Shown one piece after another: positions 21,392-28,842 of a stretch of 28,842 nt of DNA. Origin of the DNA: DATBMA01 sp036555105 (GTDB taxonomy: Bacteria > Actinomycetota > Acidimicrobiia > Spongiisociales > ZC4RG35); contig DATBMA010000036.1 in assembly GCA_036555105.1 (NCBI GenBank), forward strand, positions 1 through 28,842. Reading direction: 5' to 3'. The notes beneath the pieces are model-generated. The model saw nothing but the letters and a program-made list of their open reading frames with translations. It did not search any database and was not told the origin of the DNA. The position numbers were made by a program, and so were the translations under genes. Numbering within the stretch: the stretch's first letter is position 1; the number at the start of each line of letters is the position of its first letter.

Positions 21392-22930
21392 ATGTCTGAT
21401 CTGACCATCACCGCCGGCGACATCACCGAGGCACTGCGCCGCAACCTCGAGGGCTGGTCACCTTCGATCAGCCAGGAGACGGTCGGCTACGTCACCTCCA
21501 TCGCCGACGGGGTGGCCAGGGTCAAGGGTCTGCCAAACGTGATGGCCTCCGAGTTGCTCGAGTTTCCCGGCGGGCTCCAAGGCGTGGCTCTCAACATCGA
21601 CGAGGACGACCTCGGCGTGGTGCTGATGGGTGAGTACTCCCACATCGAGGAGGGGAGTGCCGTCAAGCAGACCGGGACTGTGCTCTCGGTGCCGGTGGGA
21701 GATGGCCTGCTCGGCAGAGTCGTCAATCCATTGGGAGTGCCTCTCGACGGGAAGGGCCCGGTGGCCTCCACCGAGCGACGGCTGCTGGAGACGCAGGCGC
21801 CATCGGTGGTCGAGCGGCAGCCTGTCAAGGAGCCGTTGCAGACCGGGATCAAGGCGATCGATGCCATGACCCCGATCGGCCGCGGCCAGCGCCAGTTGAT
21901 CATCGGCGACCGCCAGGTTGGGAAGACGGCCCTGTTGGTGGACACGATCATCAACCAGCGGCAGTACTGGGGGACCCCCAAGGCGGTGAAGTGCATATAC
22001 GTCGCCATCGGCCAGAAGGCCTCGACCGTGGCCGAGGTAGTCGACGCCCTGACCCAGAACGGGGCGATGGAGTACACGGTGGTCGTCACCTCTCCCGCCT
22101 CTGATCCTGCCGCATTGCAGATGTACGCGCCTTACGCCGGTTCCGCCATCGGGCAGTACTGGATGTACAAGGGTGAGCACGCCTTGGTGATGTTCGACGA
22201 CCTCTCCAAGCAGGCCGACGCCTATCGCCAGATCTCCCTGCTGCTGCGGCGGCCTCCAGGTCGTGAGGCCTACCCAGGCGATGTCTTCTACCTCCACAGC
22301 CGCCTGCTCGAGCGTTGCGCCAAGCTCTCAGAAGAGCTGGGAGGAGGATCGCTCACCGGCCTCCCGGTCATCGAGACCAAGGCCAACGACGTGTCGGCCT
22401 ACATCCCCACCAATGTGATCTCGATCACCGACGGCCAGTGCTTCCTCGAAACCGACCTCTTCTATCAGGGGGTCCGCCCCGCCATGAACGCCGGCATCTC
22501 GGTCTCGCGGGTCGGGGGCAATGCTCAGATCGGCGCGATGAAGAAGATCGCCGGCCCGCTTCGACTCAACCTCGCCCAGTTCCGCGAGCTCGCCGCATTC
22601 GCGGAGTTCGGGTCGGAGCTCGATGCAGCCTCTCTGGCCCAGTTGGAAAGAGGGCGCAGGGTGGTTGAGGTACTCAAGCAAGGCCAGTACGCCCCGGTGC
22701 CAGTGGAGGAACAGGTGCTGGTCATCTACGCGGTCACCAACGGCTTCATGGACTCGATCCCGGTGGACGAGATCAGCCGCTTCGAGCATGAGATGAGAGC
22801 CTTCGTTGGTGAGCGCTACCCCGACATCTACGACCATGTGGGGAACAGCGGCAATCTGCCCTCCGAGGACCGGCTGGCGGAGGCAATCAACGCCTTCAAG
22901 GAGTCCTACCAGCCGGCGGCCACCGGATAG
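21392..22930 (+). CDS. atpA: ATP synthase F1 subunit alpha
   Basis: Alpha forms the non-catalytic nucleotide sites of the F1 hexamer. The 512-residue protein has an N-terminal beta-barrel (to about 95), Walker A GDRQVGKT (172-179), the DDLSKQADAYRQISLLLRRPPGREAYPGDVFYLHSRLLER segment, and the arginine-finger region ISVSRVGGNAQ. It lacks the extra C-terminal extension that mycobacterial alpha subunits use to suppress ATP hydrolysis. It starts at ATG 21392 with AGGAG 5 nt upstream. All family marks are present. Confidence 0.98.
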   Translation: MSDLTITAGDITEALRRNLEGWSPSISQETVGYVTSIADGVARVKGLPNVMASELLEFPGGLQGVALNIDEDDLGVVLMGEYSHIEEGSAVKQTGTVLSVPVGDGLLGRVVNPLGVPLDGKGPVASTERRLLETQAPSVVERQPVKEPLQTGIKAIDAMTPIGRGQRQLIIGDRQVGKTALLVDTIINQRQYWGTPKAVKCIYVAIGQKASTVAEVVDALTQNGAMEYTVVVTSPASDPAALQMYAPYAGSAIGQYWMYKGEHALVMFDDLSKQADAYRQISLLLRRPPGREAYPGDVFYLHSRLLERCAKLSEELGGGSLTGLPVIETKANDVSAYIPTNVISITDGQCFLETDLFYQGVRPAMNAGISVSRVGGNAQIGAMKKIAGPLRLNLAQFRELAAFAEFGSELDAASLAQLERGRRVVEVLKQGQYAPVPVEEQVLVIYAVTNGFMDSIPVDEISRFEHEMRAFVGERYPDIYDHVGNSGNLPSEDRLAEAINAFKESYQPAATG

Positions 22931-22933
22931 CCC

Positions 22934-23800
22934 ATGGGCAGCGCCGAGCTGAGGGACACCCGCCGCCGCATAAAGAGCGTGCAGGCGATCCAGAAGATCA
23001 CTCGGGCCATGGAGTTGATCGCGGCCTCACGCATTCCCAAGGCCCAAGGGCGGGTCTTGGCCTCCAAGCCATACACCGCCAAGCTCGTGACCGTTATCCG
23101 CAACGTCTCCAAGGGCGGTGAGGCCAAGCACCCTCTCCTCGAGCAGCGGCCGGTAGGCACGGCTGGAGTCCTCGTCGTCTCTTCTGATCGCGGCTTGGCG
23201 GGGGCCTATGCCTCGACGATCATCCGAATGGCCGAGCAGCGCCTCATCGCACTGGAGCGCTCGGGCGTGGGGACCCAGGTGTTCGCCATCGGCAAGAAGG
23301 CCCAGGCCTACTTCCGCTACCGCGGCTATCGGATCGAGCGCTCATTCCTAGGGATGACCGACACCCCCGGATATGGCGATGCCAGGGCGATCGCCGCCAC
23401 CGTCCTCGAGGCCTTCGCCTCCGGATCGGTGGATGCGGTCGAGGCGTTCTACACGCGTTACCAGTCGGCGATGACCCAGGTTGCCACCCACTTCCGCCTC
23501 CTCCCGATCGAACCCCCCGAGGAGGGCGGCGGGGGCGTCTCCTATACGTTCGAGCCTTCAGCCGGGGAGATCCTCGAGCGGATCCTGCCCCGCTACGTGG
23601 AGACGATCATCTTCAACATGCTCCTGGAGGCCTCGGCCAGTGAGCACTCGGCGCGGCGCCGGGCGATGAAGGCTGCCACCGACAACGCCGACGAGCTCAT
23701 CAAGGTGTACACGGTGCAGGCCAACCGGGCGAGGCAGGCGGAGATCACCACCGAGATCAGTGAAATCGTCGGCGGGGCCGAGGCCCTGACGAAAGGGTGA
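22934..23800 (+). CDS. atpG: ATP synthase F1 subunit gamma
   Basis: Gamma is the central rotor shaft. The 288-residue protein begins with LRDTRRRIKSVQAIQKITRAMELIAASRI, the first half of the coiled coil, and ends with the matching helix (SEHSARRRAMKAATDNADELI). The middle has VVSSDRGLAGAY. It lies 3 bp after atpA. Length is within the usual 285-305 range, with no clear regulatory insert. Confidence 0.97.
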   Translation: MGSAELRDTRRRIKSVQAIQKITRAMELIAASRIPKAQGRVLASKPYTAKLVTVIRNVSKGGEAKHPLLEQRPVGTAGVLVVSSDRGLAGAYASTIIRMAEQRLIALERSGVGTQVFAIGKKAQAYFRYRGYRIERSFLGMTDTPGYGDARAIAATVLEAFASGSVDAVEAFYTRYQSAMTQVATHFRLLPIEPPEEGGGGVSYTFEPSAGEILERILPRYVETIIFNMLLEASASEHSARRRAMKAATDNADELIKVYTVQANRARQAEITTEISEIVGGAEALTKG

Positions 23801-23809
23801 GGAGTTCAG

Positions 23810-25237
23810 ATGGCTGAAACGCTTTCAGAAGGTCGCATTACCAAGGTGGCGGGGCCGGTGGTGGACGTCGAGTTCCCACCGGACGGGTTGCCGGAGTTGC
23901 TCTTTGCGCTCGAGGTGGAATTCACCCTCGAAGGGGATACCAAGACGGTGCTGGCCGAGACCGCCCAGCATCTCGGCAACAACCGGGTGAGGGCCGTGGC
24001 CATGGCCCCCACCGATGGCTTGGTGCGGGGATCAAGGGTCAAGAACCTCGGTGCTCCGCTCACGGTTCCGGTGGGCGACCAGACCCTGGGCCACATATTC
24101 AACGTCTGGGGCGCCTCGCTCGACGCCCCCGACCAGGTCTTTGGGGACCCTCGTTGGCCGATCCATCGGCAGCCACCGCCCTTCGAGGACGTCGAGCCCC
24201 AGAAGGAGATCTTCGAGACTGGCATCAAGGTCCTCGACTTGATATGCCCTTACCTCCGTGGCGGAAAGATCGGCCTGTTCGGTGGCGCCGGCGTGGGCAA
24301 GACGGTCCTCATCCAGGAGATGATCCGCCGCGTCGCCCAGCAGCACGGAGGTGTGTCGGTGTTCGCGGGGGTGGGGGAGCGAACCCGGGAGGGAAACGAC
24401 CTCTATCTGGAGATGATCGAGTCCGGCGTCATCGAGAAGGCGGCATTGGTCTTCGGGCAGATGGACGAGCCGCCGGGCGTACGGCTACGGGTGGCACTGT
24501 CGGCCCTGACCATGGCCGAGTATTTCCGCGACGTGCAGCGCCAGGACGTCTTGCTCTTCATCGACAACATCTTCCGATTCACCCAGGCAGGCTCGGAGGT
24601 CTCGACCCTGCTTGGCCGGATGCCCTCCGCTGTCGGCTATCAGCCGACTCTGGCCGGGGAGATGGGGTTCCTGCAGGAGCGCATCACTTCTCTCAAGGGC
24701 CGTTCGATCACGTCCCTGCAGGCGATCTACGTCCCCGCCGACGACCTCACCGACCCGGCCCCGCACACCGCCTTTGCCCACCTCGATGCCACCACGGTCT
24801 TGTCGAGGCCTCTGACCGCACTCGGGATCTACCCGGCTGTCGACCCGCTCGACTCGTCCTCACGTGCGCTCGATCCCCAGGTGGTCGGAGACGCCCACTA
24901 CGAGGTTGCGATCGAGGTTCAGCGGATCCTGCAGCGCTACAAGGATCTGCAGGACATCATCGCCATCCTCGGGATCGATGAGCTCTCCGAGGAGGACAAG
25001 CTGGTCGTGGCGAGGGCCCGCAGGATCCAGCGGTTCTTCGCCCAGCCGATGTTCGTGGCCGAGCAGTTCACCGGCCAGGCCGGGGTCTACACGCCCCGCG
25101 ACGAGACCATCGCCTCGTTTCGGGCCGTCATCGACGGCGAGCTCGACCATTACCCCGAGCAGGCCTTCTACATGGTCGGTGGGGCAGAGGACGTGGCCGC
25201 CAAGGCCCGTGAGCTCGAGAAGTCGGGCGGCGTGTGA
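23810..25237 (+). CDS. atpD: ATP synthase F1 subunit beta
   Basis: Beta carries the catalytic sites. The 475-residue protein has the N-terminal barrel with GRITKVAGPVVDVEFP, Walker A GGAGVGKT (158-165), the catalytic-glutamate segment GVGERTREGNDLY, Walker B LLFIDNIFRFTQAGSEVS, and the DELSEED loop GIDELSEEDKL, which contacts gamma and epsilon. It starts at ATG 23810 after GAGGAG. The atpC GTG overlaps its stop as GTGA. Confidence 0.98.
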   Translation: MAETLSEGRITKVAGPVVDVEFPPDGLPELLFALEVEFTLEGDTKTVLAETAQHLGNNRVRAVAMAPTDGLVRGSRVKNLGAPLTVPVGDQTLGHIFNVWGASLDAPDQVFGDPRWPIHRQPPPFEDVEPQKEIFETGIKVLDLICPYLRGGKIGLFGGAGVGKTVLIQEMIRRVAQQHGGVSVFAGVGERTREGNDLYLEMIESGVIEKAALVFGQMDEPPGVRLRVALSALTMAEYFRDVQRQDVLLFIDNIFRFTQAGSEVSTLLGRMPSAVGYQPTLAGEMGFLQERITSLKGRSITSLQAIYVPADDLTDPAPHTAFAHLDATTVLSRPLTALGIYPAVDPLDSSSRALDPQVVGDAHYEVAIEVQRILQRYKDLQDIIAILGIDELSEEDKLVVARARRIQRFFAQPMFVAEQFTGQAGVYTPRDETIASFRAVIDGELDHYPEQAFYMVGGAEDVAAKARELEKSGGV

Positions 25238-25545
25238 GCAAGTCCTTCCACGTCGACGTCGTCTCCCCGGAGGCGACGGTGTGGTCGGGGGAGGCGACCT
25301 TCGTCGTCGCCCGCACCCCGGACGGCGAGATCGGAATCATGGCGGATCATGAGCCGGTAATGGCCGCCCTGGTGACCTCGGCGGTGCTGATCGAAGGGGC
25401 AGATGGCAGCCGCACCACGGTCGGGGTCCACGGCGGGTTCCTCCAGGTGGTGAACAACGAGGTGACCCTCCTCACCGATCGAGCGCAGGTGGCGACCGAC
25501 CGTGAGGCCGCCGCCACCATGGCCAAAGAGCTCGCTCAGCAGTAG
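25234..25545 (+). CDS. atpC: ATP synthase F1 subunit epsilon, short form
   Basis: Epsilon joins the rotor shaft to the c-ring. In many bacteria its C-terminal helices can rise and block ATP hydrolysis. The N-terminal beta-sandwich is complete (FHVDVVSPEATVWSGEA, GEIGIMADHEP, VHGGFLQVVNNEVTLLTD). The protein ends at 103 residues, leaving only about 16 residues after the sandwich (TDREAAATMAKELAQQ), less than one full helix of the usual two-helix domain. Most homologues have about 120-140 residues. The stop is a plain TAG with no visible frameshift continuation. It starts at GTG 25234, overlapping atpD by 4 bp. Confidence 0.95.
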   Translation: MSKSFHVDVVSPEATVWSGEATFVVARTPDGEIGIMADHEPVMAALVTSAVLIEGADGSRTTVGVHGGFLQVVNNEVTLLTDRAQVATDREAAATMAKELAQQ

Positions 25546-25559
25546 GACGGGCCGATCGG

Positions 25560-25991
25560 TTAGCCCAGGCCCGCCACGAACTGATTCACGGCTGCGGGGA
25601 ATCCCTTCGCCACCGCTCCGGAGATGATGGGGAAGACCAGGGCCGACAGCAGCCCGACCGGCTCCATGGTCAGGTTCACCTCTACCTCGGATCCGGGCCC
25701 GGCCGGCTCGATGGTCACCACGATCCTGCCCCTGACTTCGGTCGAGCTGATCGACATCTCCATCTGCTTGGGCGGGTCGGTCTTGGTGCGAATCGCCGAG
25801 CCCTCATAGTCGCGGCCGGCTGTGTTGACGATGAACCGGTAGGCGGACAGGCCCATCTCGTCATGGCGGACATCGAGGATGCGCTCGACGCCGCCTATTG
25901 CCCCCCAGGTCTCGGCCCGCTGCAGGCCTTCCCAGCAGGTTTCGGGAGGGGCGTCGGTTTGGCGCCTCTCTTGGTACCGCTCGCCTGGCAT
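25560..25991 (-). CDS. SRPBCC-family (polyketide cyclase/CoxG-like) protein
   Basis: A 143-residue protein of the START/SRPBCC helix-grip fold, which binds hydrophobic ligands; the ligand is unknown. It starts with the strand YQERRQTDAPPETCWEGLQ, typical of the fold (beta strand then helices with P..W..L). It continues with alternating strands (YRFIVNTAGRDYEGSA, RIVVTIEPAGPGSEVEVNLTME) and ends with the long C-terminal helix AVAKGFPAAVNQFVAGL. A longer frame extends upstream, but ATG 25991 matches the fold start and has a TATTTT box 6 nt upstream. It converges with atpC (14 bp apart) and diverges from the PIG-L gene. Confidence 0.7.
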   Translation of the reverse strand: MPGERYQERRQTDAPPETCWEGLQRAETWGAIGGVERILDVRHDEMGLSAYRFIVNTAGRDYEGSAIRTKTDPPKQMEMSISSTEVRGRIVVTIEPAGPGSEVEVNLTMEPVGLLSALVFPIISGAVAKGFPAAVNQFVAGLG

Positions 25992-25997
25992 GGCGAG

Positions 25998-26003
25998 AAA
26001 ATA
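25998..26003 (-). promoter_or_regulatory. Putative -10 box of the SRPBCC gene
   Basis: TATTTT on the minus strand ends 6 nt before the ATG at 25991, giving another leaderless-type start. A strong hairpin (26009-26032) lies just upstream, where the -35 region would be. Confidence 0.4.
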
Positions 26004-26008
26004 ACCGT

Positions 26009-26032
26009 CGGGGCGGCGTTTCCGCCGCCCCG
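26009..26032. repeat. Perfect 10-bp GC-rich hairpin in the SRPBCC/PIG-L divergent gap
   Basis: CGGGGCGGCG-TTTC-CGCCGCCCCG is a perfect 10-bp inverted repeat with a 4-nt loop. On the minus strand it is followed by ACGGTTATTTTC, giving it a weak terminator look. It also sits directly upstream of the SRPBCC -10 box. Its role, as operator or terminator, is not clear. Confidence 0.5.
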
Positions 26033-26131
26033 TGCCCTTGGGAGGAGGGAATCCGGTTGTGGAACCAGTTGTACCCCGGCCATGAGACCGCCGGATTAAC
26101 GGGGCCGAGAGGCTGGGTGAACGTTTCTGGG

Positions 26132-26137
26132 TACCCT
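26132..26137 (+). promoter_or_regulatory. Putative -10 box of the PIG-L gene
   Basis: TACCCT ends 8 nt before the ATG at 26146, the same hexamer and spacing as glyA. Leaderless transcription is likely. Confidence 0.45.
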
Positions 26138-26145
26138 CGGCGGCC

Positions 26146-26997
26146 ATGCCGGGCCTGCTCTCCTTTCATGCGCATCCGGACGACGAGGTGATCTCGACGG
26201 GTGGCACCCTCGCCCACTACGCCGCCTCTGGCGAGCAGGTGGTGGTGGTGACCGCCACCGACGGGGCCGAGGGAGAGATTCACAATTACGAGGATCCCGA
26301 CTCCCTCAAACCTCAACTCGCCGACCTGCGGCGGGAGGAAGTGAAGGCAGCGCTGGGAGTGCTCGGCGTCACCAACCACGAGTTCCTGGGCTACCGCGAC
26401 TCGGGGATGATGGGCAGCGAGGCCAATGACCATGCCGACGCCTTCTGGAAGGCGCCGTTCCTCGAGGCCACCGGACGCCTGGTGACGATCATCCGCCGTT
26501 ACCAGCCCGAGGTGATGACGATCTACGACCCCTTCGGCGGTTACGCCCATCCCGACCACATCCAGGTCCATCGGGTGGGCCTGGCGGCTTTCTTCGGAGC
26601 CCATGATCCCGGCTGGTTCCCGCTGGCCGACGGCGAAGAGGCGTGGGAGCCCAAGAAGCTCTACTGGTCGACCTGGCCGAGGAGCCGCCTCCGCCGCTTC
26701 GCCGAGTTATGGGAAGAGGAAGAACAGACCGAGGAGGATGAAGAGGAGGACCGGCGGTTCCGCGAAGGCGGAATGCCGGATGAGGACATCTCGGTGTGGA
26801 TGGAGGTGCCTGATCAGGTGGAGCGGAAGCTGGCCGCCCTCCGCAAGCATCGCACCCAGATCCCTGACGACTGGTTCCTGTTGAAAGTGCCTGAGGAGCA
26901 CCAGGCCGAGCTCATCGGACGTGAGCCATTCCTCCGGGTCTTCAGCCGCGTGAGATCGCCCCTGCCTGAGGCCCACCTGTTCGCGGGCCTGCGTTGA
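26146..26997 (+). CDS. PIG-L/MshB/Mca-type deacetylase
   Basis: A zinc-dependent N-acetylglucosaminyl deacetylase-fold protein of 283 residues. In actinobacteria this family includes MshB (mycothiol synthesis) and Mca (mycothiol S-conjugate amidase). Zinc ligands are seen in HAHPDDE (H10, D13) and HPDHIQVHRV (H138). GYRDSGM (82-88) and IYDPFGGYAHPDH are typical of the MshB/Mca branch. A charged stretch near 190-205 (WEEEEQTEEDEEEDRRF) is a flexible acidic insert. The residues cannot settle whether it is MshB, Mca or another member. The downstream methyltransferase overlaps its stop (TTGA), so the two form an operon. Confidence 0.88.
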   Translation: MPGLLSFHAHPDDEVISTGGTLAHYAASGEQVVVVTATDGAEGEIHNYEDPDSLKPQLADLRREEVKAALGVLGVTNHEFLGYRDSGMMGSEANDHADAFWKAPFLEATGRLVTIIRRYQPEVMTIYDPFGGYAHPDHIQVHRVGLAAFFGAHDPGWFPLADGEEAWEPKKLYWSTWPRSRLRRFAELWEEEEQTEEDEEEDRRFREGGMPDEDISVWMEVPDQVERKLAALRKHRTQIPDDWFLLKVPEEHQAELIGREPFLRVFSRVRSPLPEAHLFAGLR

Positions 26998-27806
26998 CAG
27001 CCGCCCAGAACTGGGAGCAGCAGCTCCGGGCCTGGGCCCTCCCCGAGGAGTTGCTGGCAGGTGCCGAACAGTCGCCTTACGGGCACCCGCCCCAGCTGTG
27101 GAAACGCCGCACCGAAGGGTTCGTCAACCGGGGTGAGTCGACCCCGTCCCTGGATGCAGTGGAGAGCCTGGCCGGAGCCGCTTGCTCGGTCCTTGACGTC
27201 GGGGCGGGGGCAGGCCGCTACTCGGTCTACCTGGCCGGCCGCGGACACCGAGTGACGGCTGTAGAGCGCAGCCCCGGAATGGTCGCTGCCTTGGCCGATG
27301 CCTGCACCGGGCTCGATGTGGGAATCGTCGAGGGTTCCTGGCCTGAGGTCGCTGAAGTGATCCCTGAGCACGATGTGGTGCTGTGCGCACACCTGGTCTA
27401 CGACGTCCAGGACATCGCTCCCTTCGTTTCCGCCCTTGGGGCGCGGGCCGGGGCCGGGGTCGTCATCGAGATGACCCCCTCTCACCCATGGTCGAACCTC
27501 ACCCCGCTCTATCGGGCACTGCATGACCTCGACCGCCCCGCCGGGCCGACCGAGGCCGACCTGGTCCCGGTTCTTCGGGAAGAGTTGTCAGTGGACCCCC
27601 AGGTCCAGACCTGGTCGCGGCCGGCCGACCTCTGGTACGAGTCGTGGGACGAGCTCCTCGACTTCTACGGGCGCCGGCTGGTGCTTCCAAAGGCGCGCTG
27701 GGGCGAGCTGCGGGCACTGCTGGAGCCGGACGTGGTCGACATCGATGGACGTCTCACGGTCGGCCAAGCCGAGCGGCCCCTAGTCACATTGTGGTGGGCG
27801 AAGTAG
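26994..27806 (+). CDS. Class I SAM-dependent methyltransferase
   Basis: A 270-residue protein with a Rossmann methyltransferase domain. Motif I is VLDVGAGAGRYSVYLA (66-81), followed by the acidic end of strand 2 in VTAVERS, and HDVVLCAHLVYDVQD as motif IV. The C-terminal 90 residues (ADLWYESWDELLDFYGRRL and on) form a small lid of unknown specificity. The TTG start at 26994 overlaps the PIG-L stop as TTGA, implying coupled translation. Its target is unknown; a link to thiol or small-molecule chemistry is only suggested by the neighbour. It converges with the HNH gene, 8 bp between the stops. Confidence 0.85.
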   Translation: MTAAQNWEQQLRAWALPEELLAGAEQSPYGHPPQLWKRRTEGFVNRGESTPSLDAVESLAGAACSVLDVGAGAGRYSVYLAGRGHRVTAVERSPGMVAALADACTGLDVGIVEGSWPEVAEVIPEHDVVLCAHLVYDVQDIAPFVSALGARAGAGVVIEMTPSHPWSNLTPLYRALHDLDRPAGPTEADLVPVLREELSVDPQVQTWSRPADLWYESWDELLDFYGRRLVLPKARWGELRALLEPDVVDIDGRLTVGQAERPLVTLWWAK

Positions 27807-27814
27807 CGGGATGC

Positions 27815-28842
27815 CTAAGGAGGCTCGGGGAGGTTCGAGTAACGGTGACCGAGCGGGCTGGTCCAGATCCATCGGCCTGACTCATCGACGCCCAGCGTCC
27901 ACCCGCCATCGTGCTTGAGTCGATGGTCATGCCGGCACAGCGGCACCAAGTTCTCTTCTGAGGTGGGCCCGCCCTCCGACCACGGTTCCCGATGGTCGAG
28001 GTCGGACTGGGTAGCGGGCATGCGGCATCCAGGGAACACGCAAACCGGATCCCGGGCTTCGACCAGGTGGCGGAGGTGATTGCCCGGCCTCCGGCGGGCA
28101 CGTCCTGACCAGAGGGGCTGACCCGAGCCATCGGTCACCGCCAACTTCCATCCCTTGGAGGCGGTAGCGACCTCTCGAGCCAGTTCGGCAATCATCGGGC
28201 CGAACCCTCCGAGATCGCCTGGTTCGTCGTTGAGGTGCATGAGCGTCTCGAGCCCTACCCGCACTTCCACTTGGGCATCGAGTGCAGGCAGGTGCCGGCC
28301 GTCCCCGCCGCTGAGCAGGCTGAGGAAGACATCGGCCAGGACCTGATCTACTGACCTCGAGTCTCCCGAAGAGCGAGCCCGGCGGGCCAGGGCATGAACA
28401 TTGTTCATGGCCATCTCAGCCCGGTCGGAAGGAAGGTTGAGCCCGAAGATGCTCGCGGTCCCGTCGGAGTTCGCCTCGATTGTGAGCTGGCGGTCTGCCA
28501 CGCCTGCCCGGTATCGCTTCTCGGCAGAGTCGGGGTCAGCCGCAAAGGTGAGACGGCGCACCCGAGCTCTGATCTGGCCGGTGGTCAATTGGTGGGCAAC
28601 AGGCAGGATGTGAGCGGTGACCGCCCGCGCTTCGCCGGCGTCGAGGTGGGAGACCTCGGCGCAGATCGCCTTGGCCTTGGCAAGATCGATGTCGCCACGG
28701 GCAAGAGCCTCTCCCACCTCCGGATGGTTCTCGATCAGGTCGTAGGCCCAGCTCAAGTTGTGTTCGGCCGCGCGCCGGGTCCAGGTGAGTGCGGCGCGGA
28801 TCTCGTCGGCGCAATACGCCCAGCGATCCTCGGGTGAGTCGT
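27815..28842 (-). CDS. DUF222/13E12-type HNH endonuclease, partial at its N-terminus
   Basis: This protein of at least 342 residues combines a DUF222 helical domain with a C-terminal HNH nuclease. The reading frame stays open to the right window edge (ALTWTRRAAEHNLSWAYDLIE is clearly coding), so a TTG at 28756 is not the real start and the N-terminus lies outside. The HNH part has CVFPGCRMPATQSDLDHREP, then EENLVPLCRHDHRLKH with the DH and HxxxxH-type ligands and the paired cysteines expected for a zinc-bound HNH fold. These 13E12-like proteins are multicopy in many actinobacteria and often linked to mobile DNA; their role is unclear. It ends 8 bp from the methyltransferase stop. Confidence 0.9.
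   Translation of the reverse strand, partial: DSPEDRWAYCADEIRAALTWTRRAAEHNLSWAYDLIENHPEVGEALARGDIDLAKAKAICAEVSHLDAGEARAVTAHILPVAHQLTTGQIRARVRRLTFAADPDSAEKRYRAGVADRQLTIEANSDGTASIFGLNLPSDRAEMAMNNVHALARRARSSGDSRSVDQVLADVFLSLLSGGDGRHLPALDAQVEVRVGLETLMHLNDEPGDLGGFGPMIAELAREVATASKGWKLAVTDGSGQPLWSGRARRRPGNHLRHLVEARDPVCVFPGCRMPATQSDLDHREPWSEGGPTSEENLVPLCRHDHRLKHDGGWTLGVDESGRWIWTSPLGHRYSNLPEPP

Noticed and set aside
25552..25559. CCGATCGG palindrome between atpC and the SRPBCC gene
   Set aside because: It is only 8 bp with no loop and no T-tract; too short to support a terminator or operator call.
28754..28756. TTG at 28756 as the start of the HNH protein
   Set aside because: The frame continues upstream to the window edge with clear DUF222-like sequence, so the gene is cut by the window.
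1..28842. CRISPR arrays, insertion sequences, prophage genes, attachment sites
   Set aside because: No regularly spaced repeats, transposase, integrase or phage genes were seen; the only mobile-DNA hints are the DUF222-HNH gene and the 10-nt direct repeat.

Overview
The window is high-GC bacterial DNA with an actinobacterial (Actinomycetota) gene order. The order hom-thrC-rho-rpmE-DUF1385-prfA-prmC ... sua5/tsaC ... glyA-atp operon is the old threonine/rho/release-factor/ATP-synthase neighbourhood known from Mycobacterium and, in part, Bacillus. A MshB/Mca-like PIG-L deacetylase, a DUF222-HNH nuclease, class III cyclase-like proteins fused to TPR regions, and many GTG/TTG starts also fit Actinomycetota. 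A deep lineage such as Acidimicrobiia is plausible, but the sequence alone does not settle it.

Layout. 1-750: the 5' part of a Ku gene and a tRNA-Arg(CCG), both on the minus strand. 809-8204: the plus-strand housekeeping run hom, thrC, rho, rpmE, DUF1385, prfA, prmC. 8201-12102: an interruption between prmC and sua5 made of a TPR/cyclase-homology protein, a minus-strand stand-alone cyclic-nucleotide-binding domain, and a PGM1-type ATP-grasp peptide ligase. 12099-12680: sua5/tsaC. 12726-13223: DinB-like protein (minus). 13315-17237: a 1232-residue cyclase-AAA-TPR protein and a small [3Fe-4S] ferredoxin. 17285-18556: glyA. 18595-25545: a complete F1Fo ATP synthase operon (atpZ, atpI, atpB, E, F, H, A, G, D, C). 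25560-28842: SRPBCC protein (minus), PIG-L deacetylase, methyltransferase, and a partial DUF222-HNH protein (minus). No stretch over 300 bases lacks a gene; the longest gaps are about 154 bp (25992-26145) and 120 bp (3468-3587).

How it works together. The housekeeping genes cover threonine synthesis, transcription and translation termination, tRNA t6A formation, one-carbon metabolism and ATP synthesis. A second theme is cyclic-nucleotide signalling: two cyclase-homology proteins, one cyclic-nucleotide-binding domain, and an exact CRP/GlxR-type palindrome (TGTGA-N6-TCACA) directly before the ATP synthase operon.

Most notable observations: the CRP-like operator before atp; prmC with no ATG/GTG/TTG start in its N-terminal part, in the same frame as prfA and separated from it by one TGA; a repeated TANNNT box 6-9 nt before many start codons (leaderless transcription); a 10-nt direct repeat at both edges of the prmC/sua5 interruption; a PGM1-type ligase coupled to sua5; and a shortened ATP synthase epsilon subunit.
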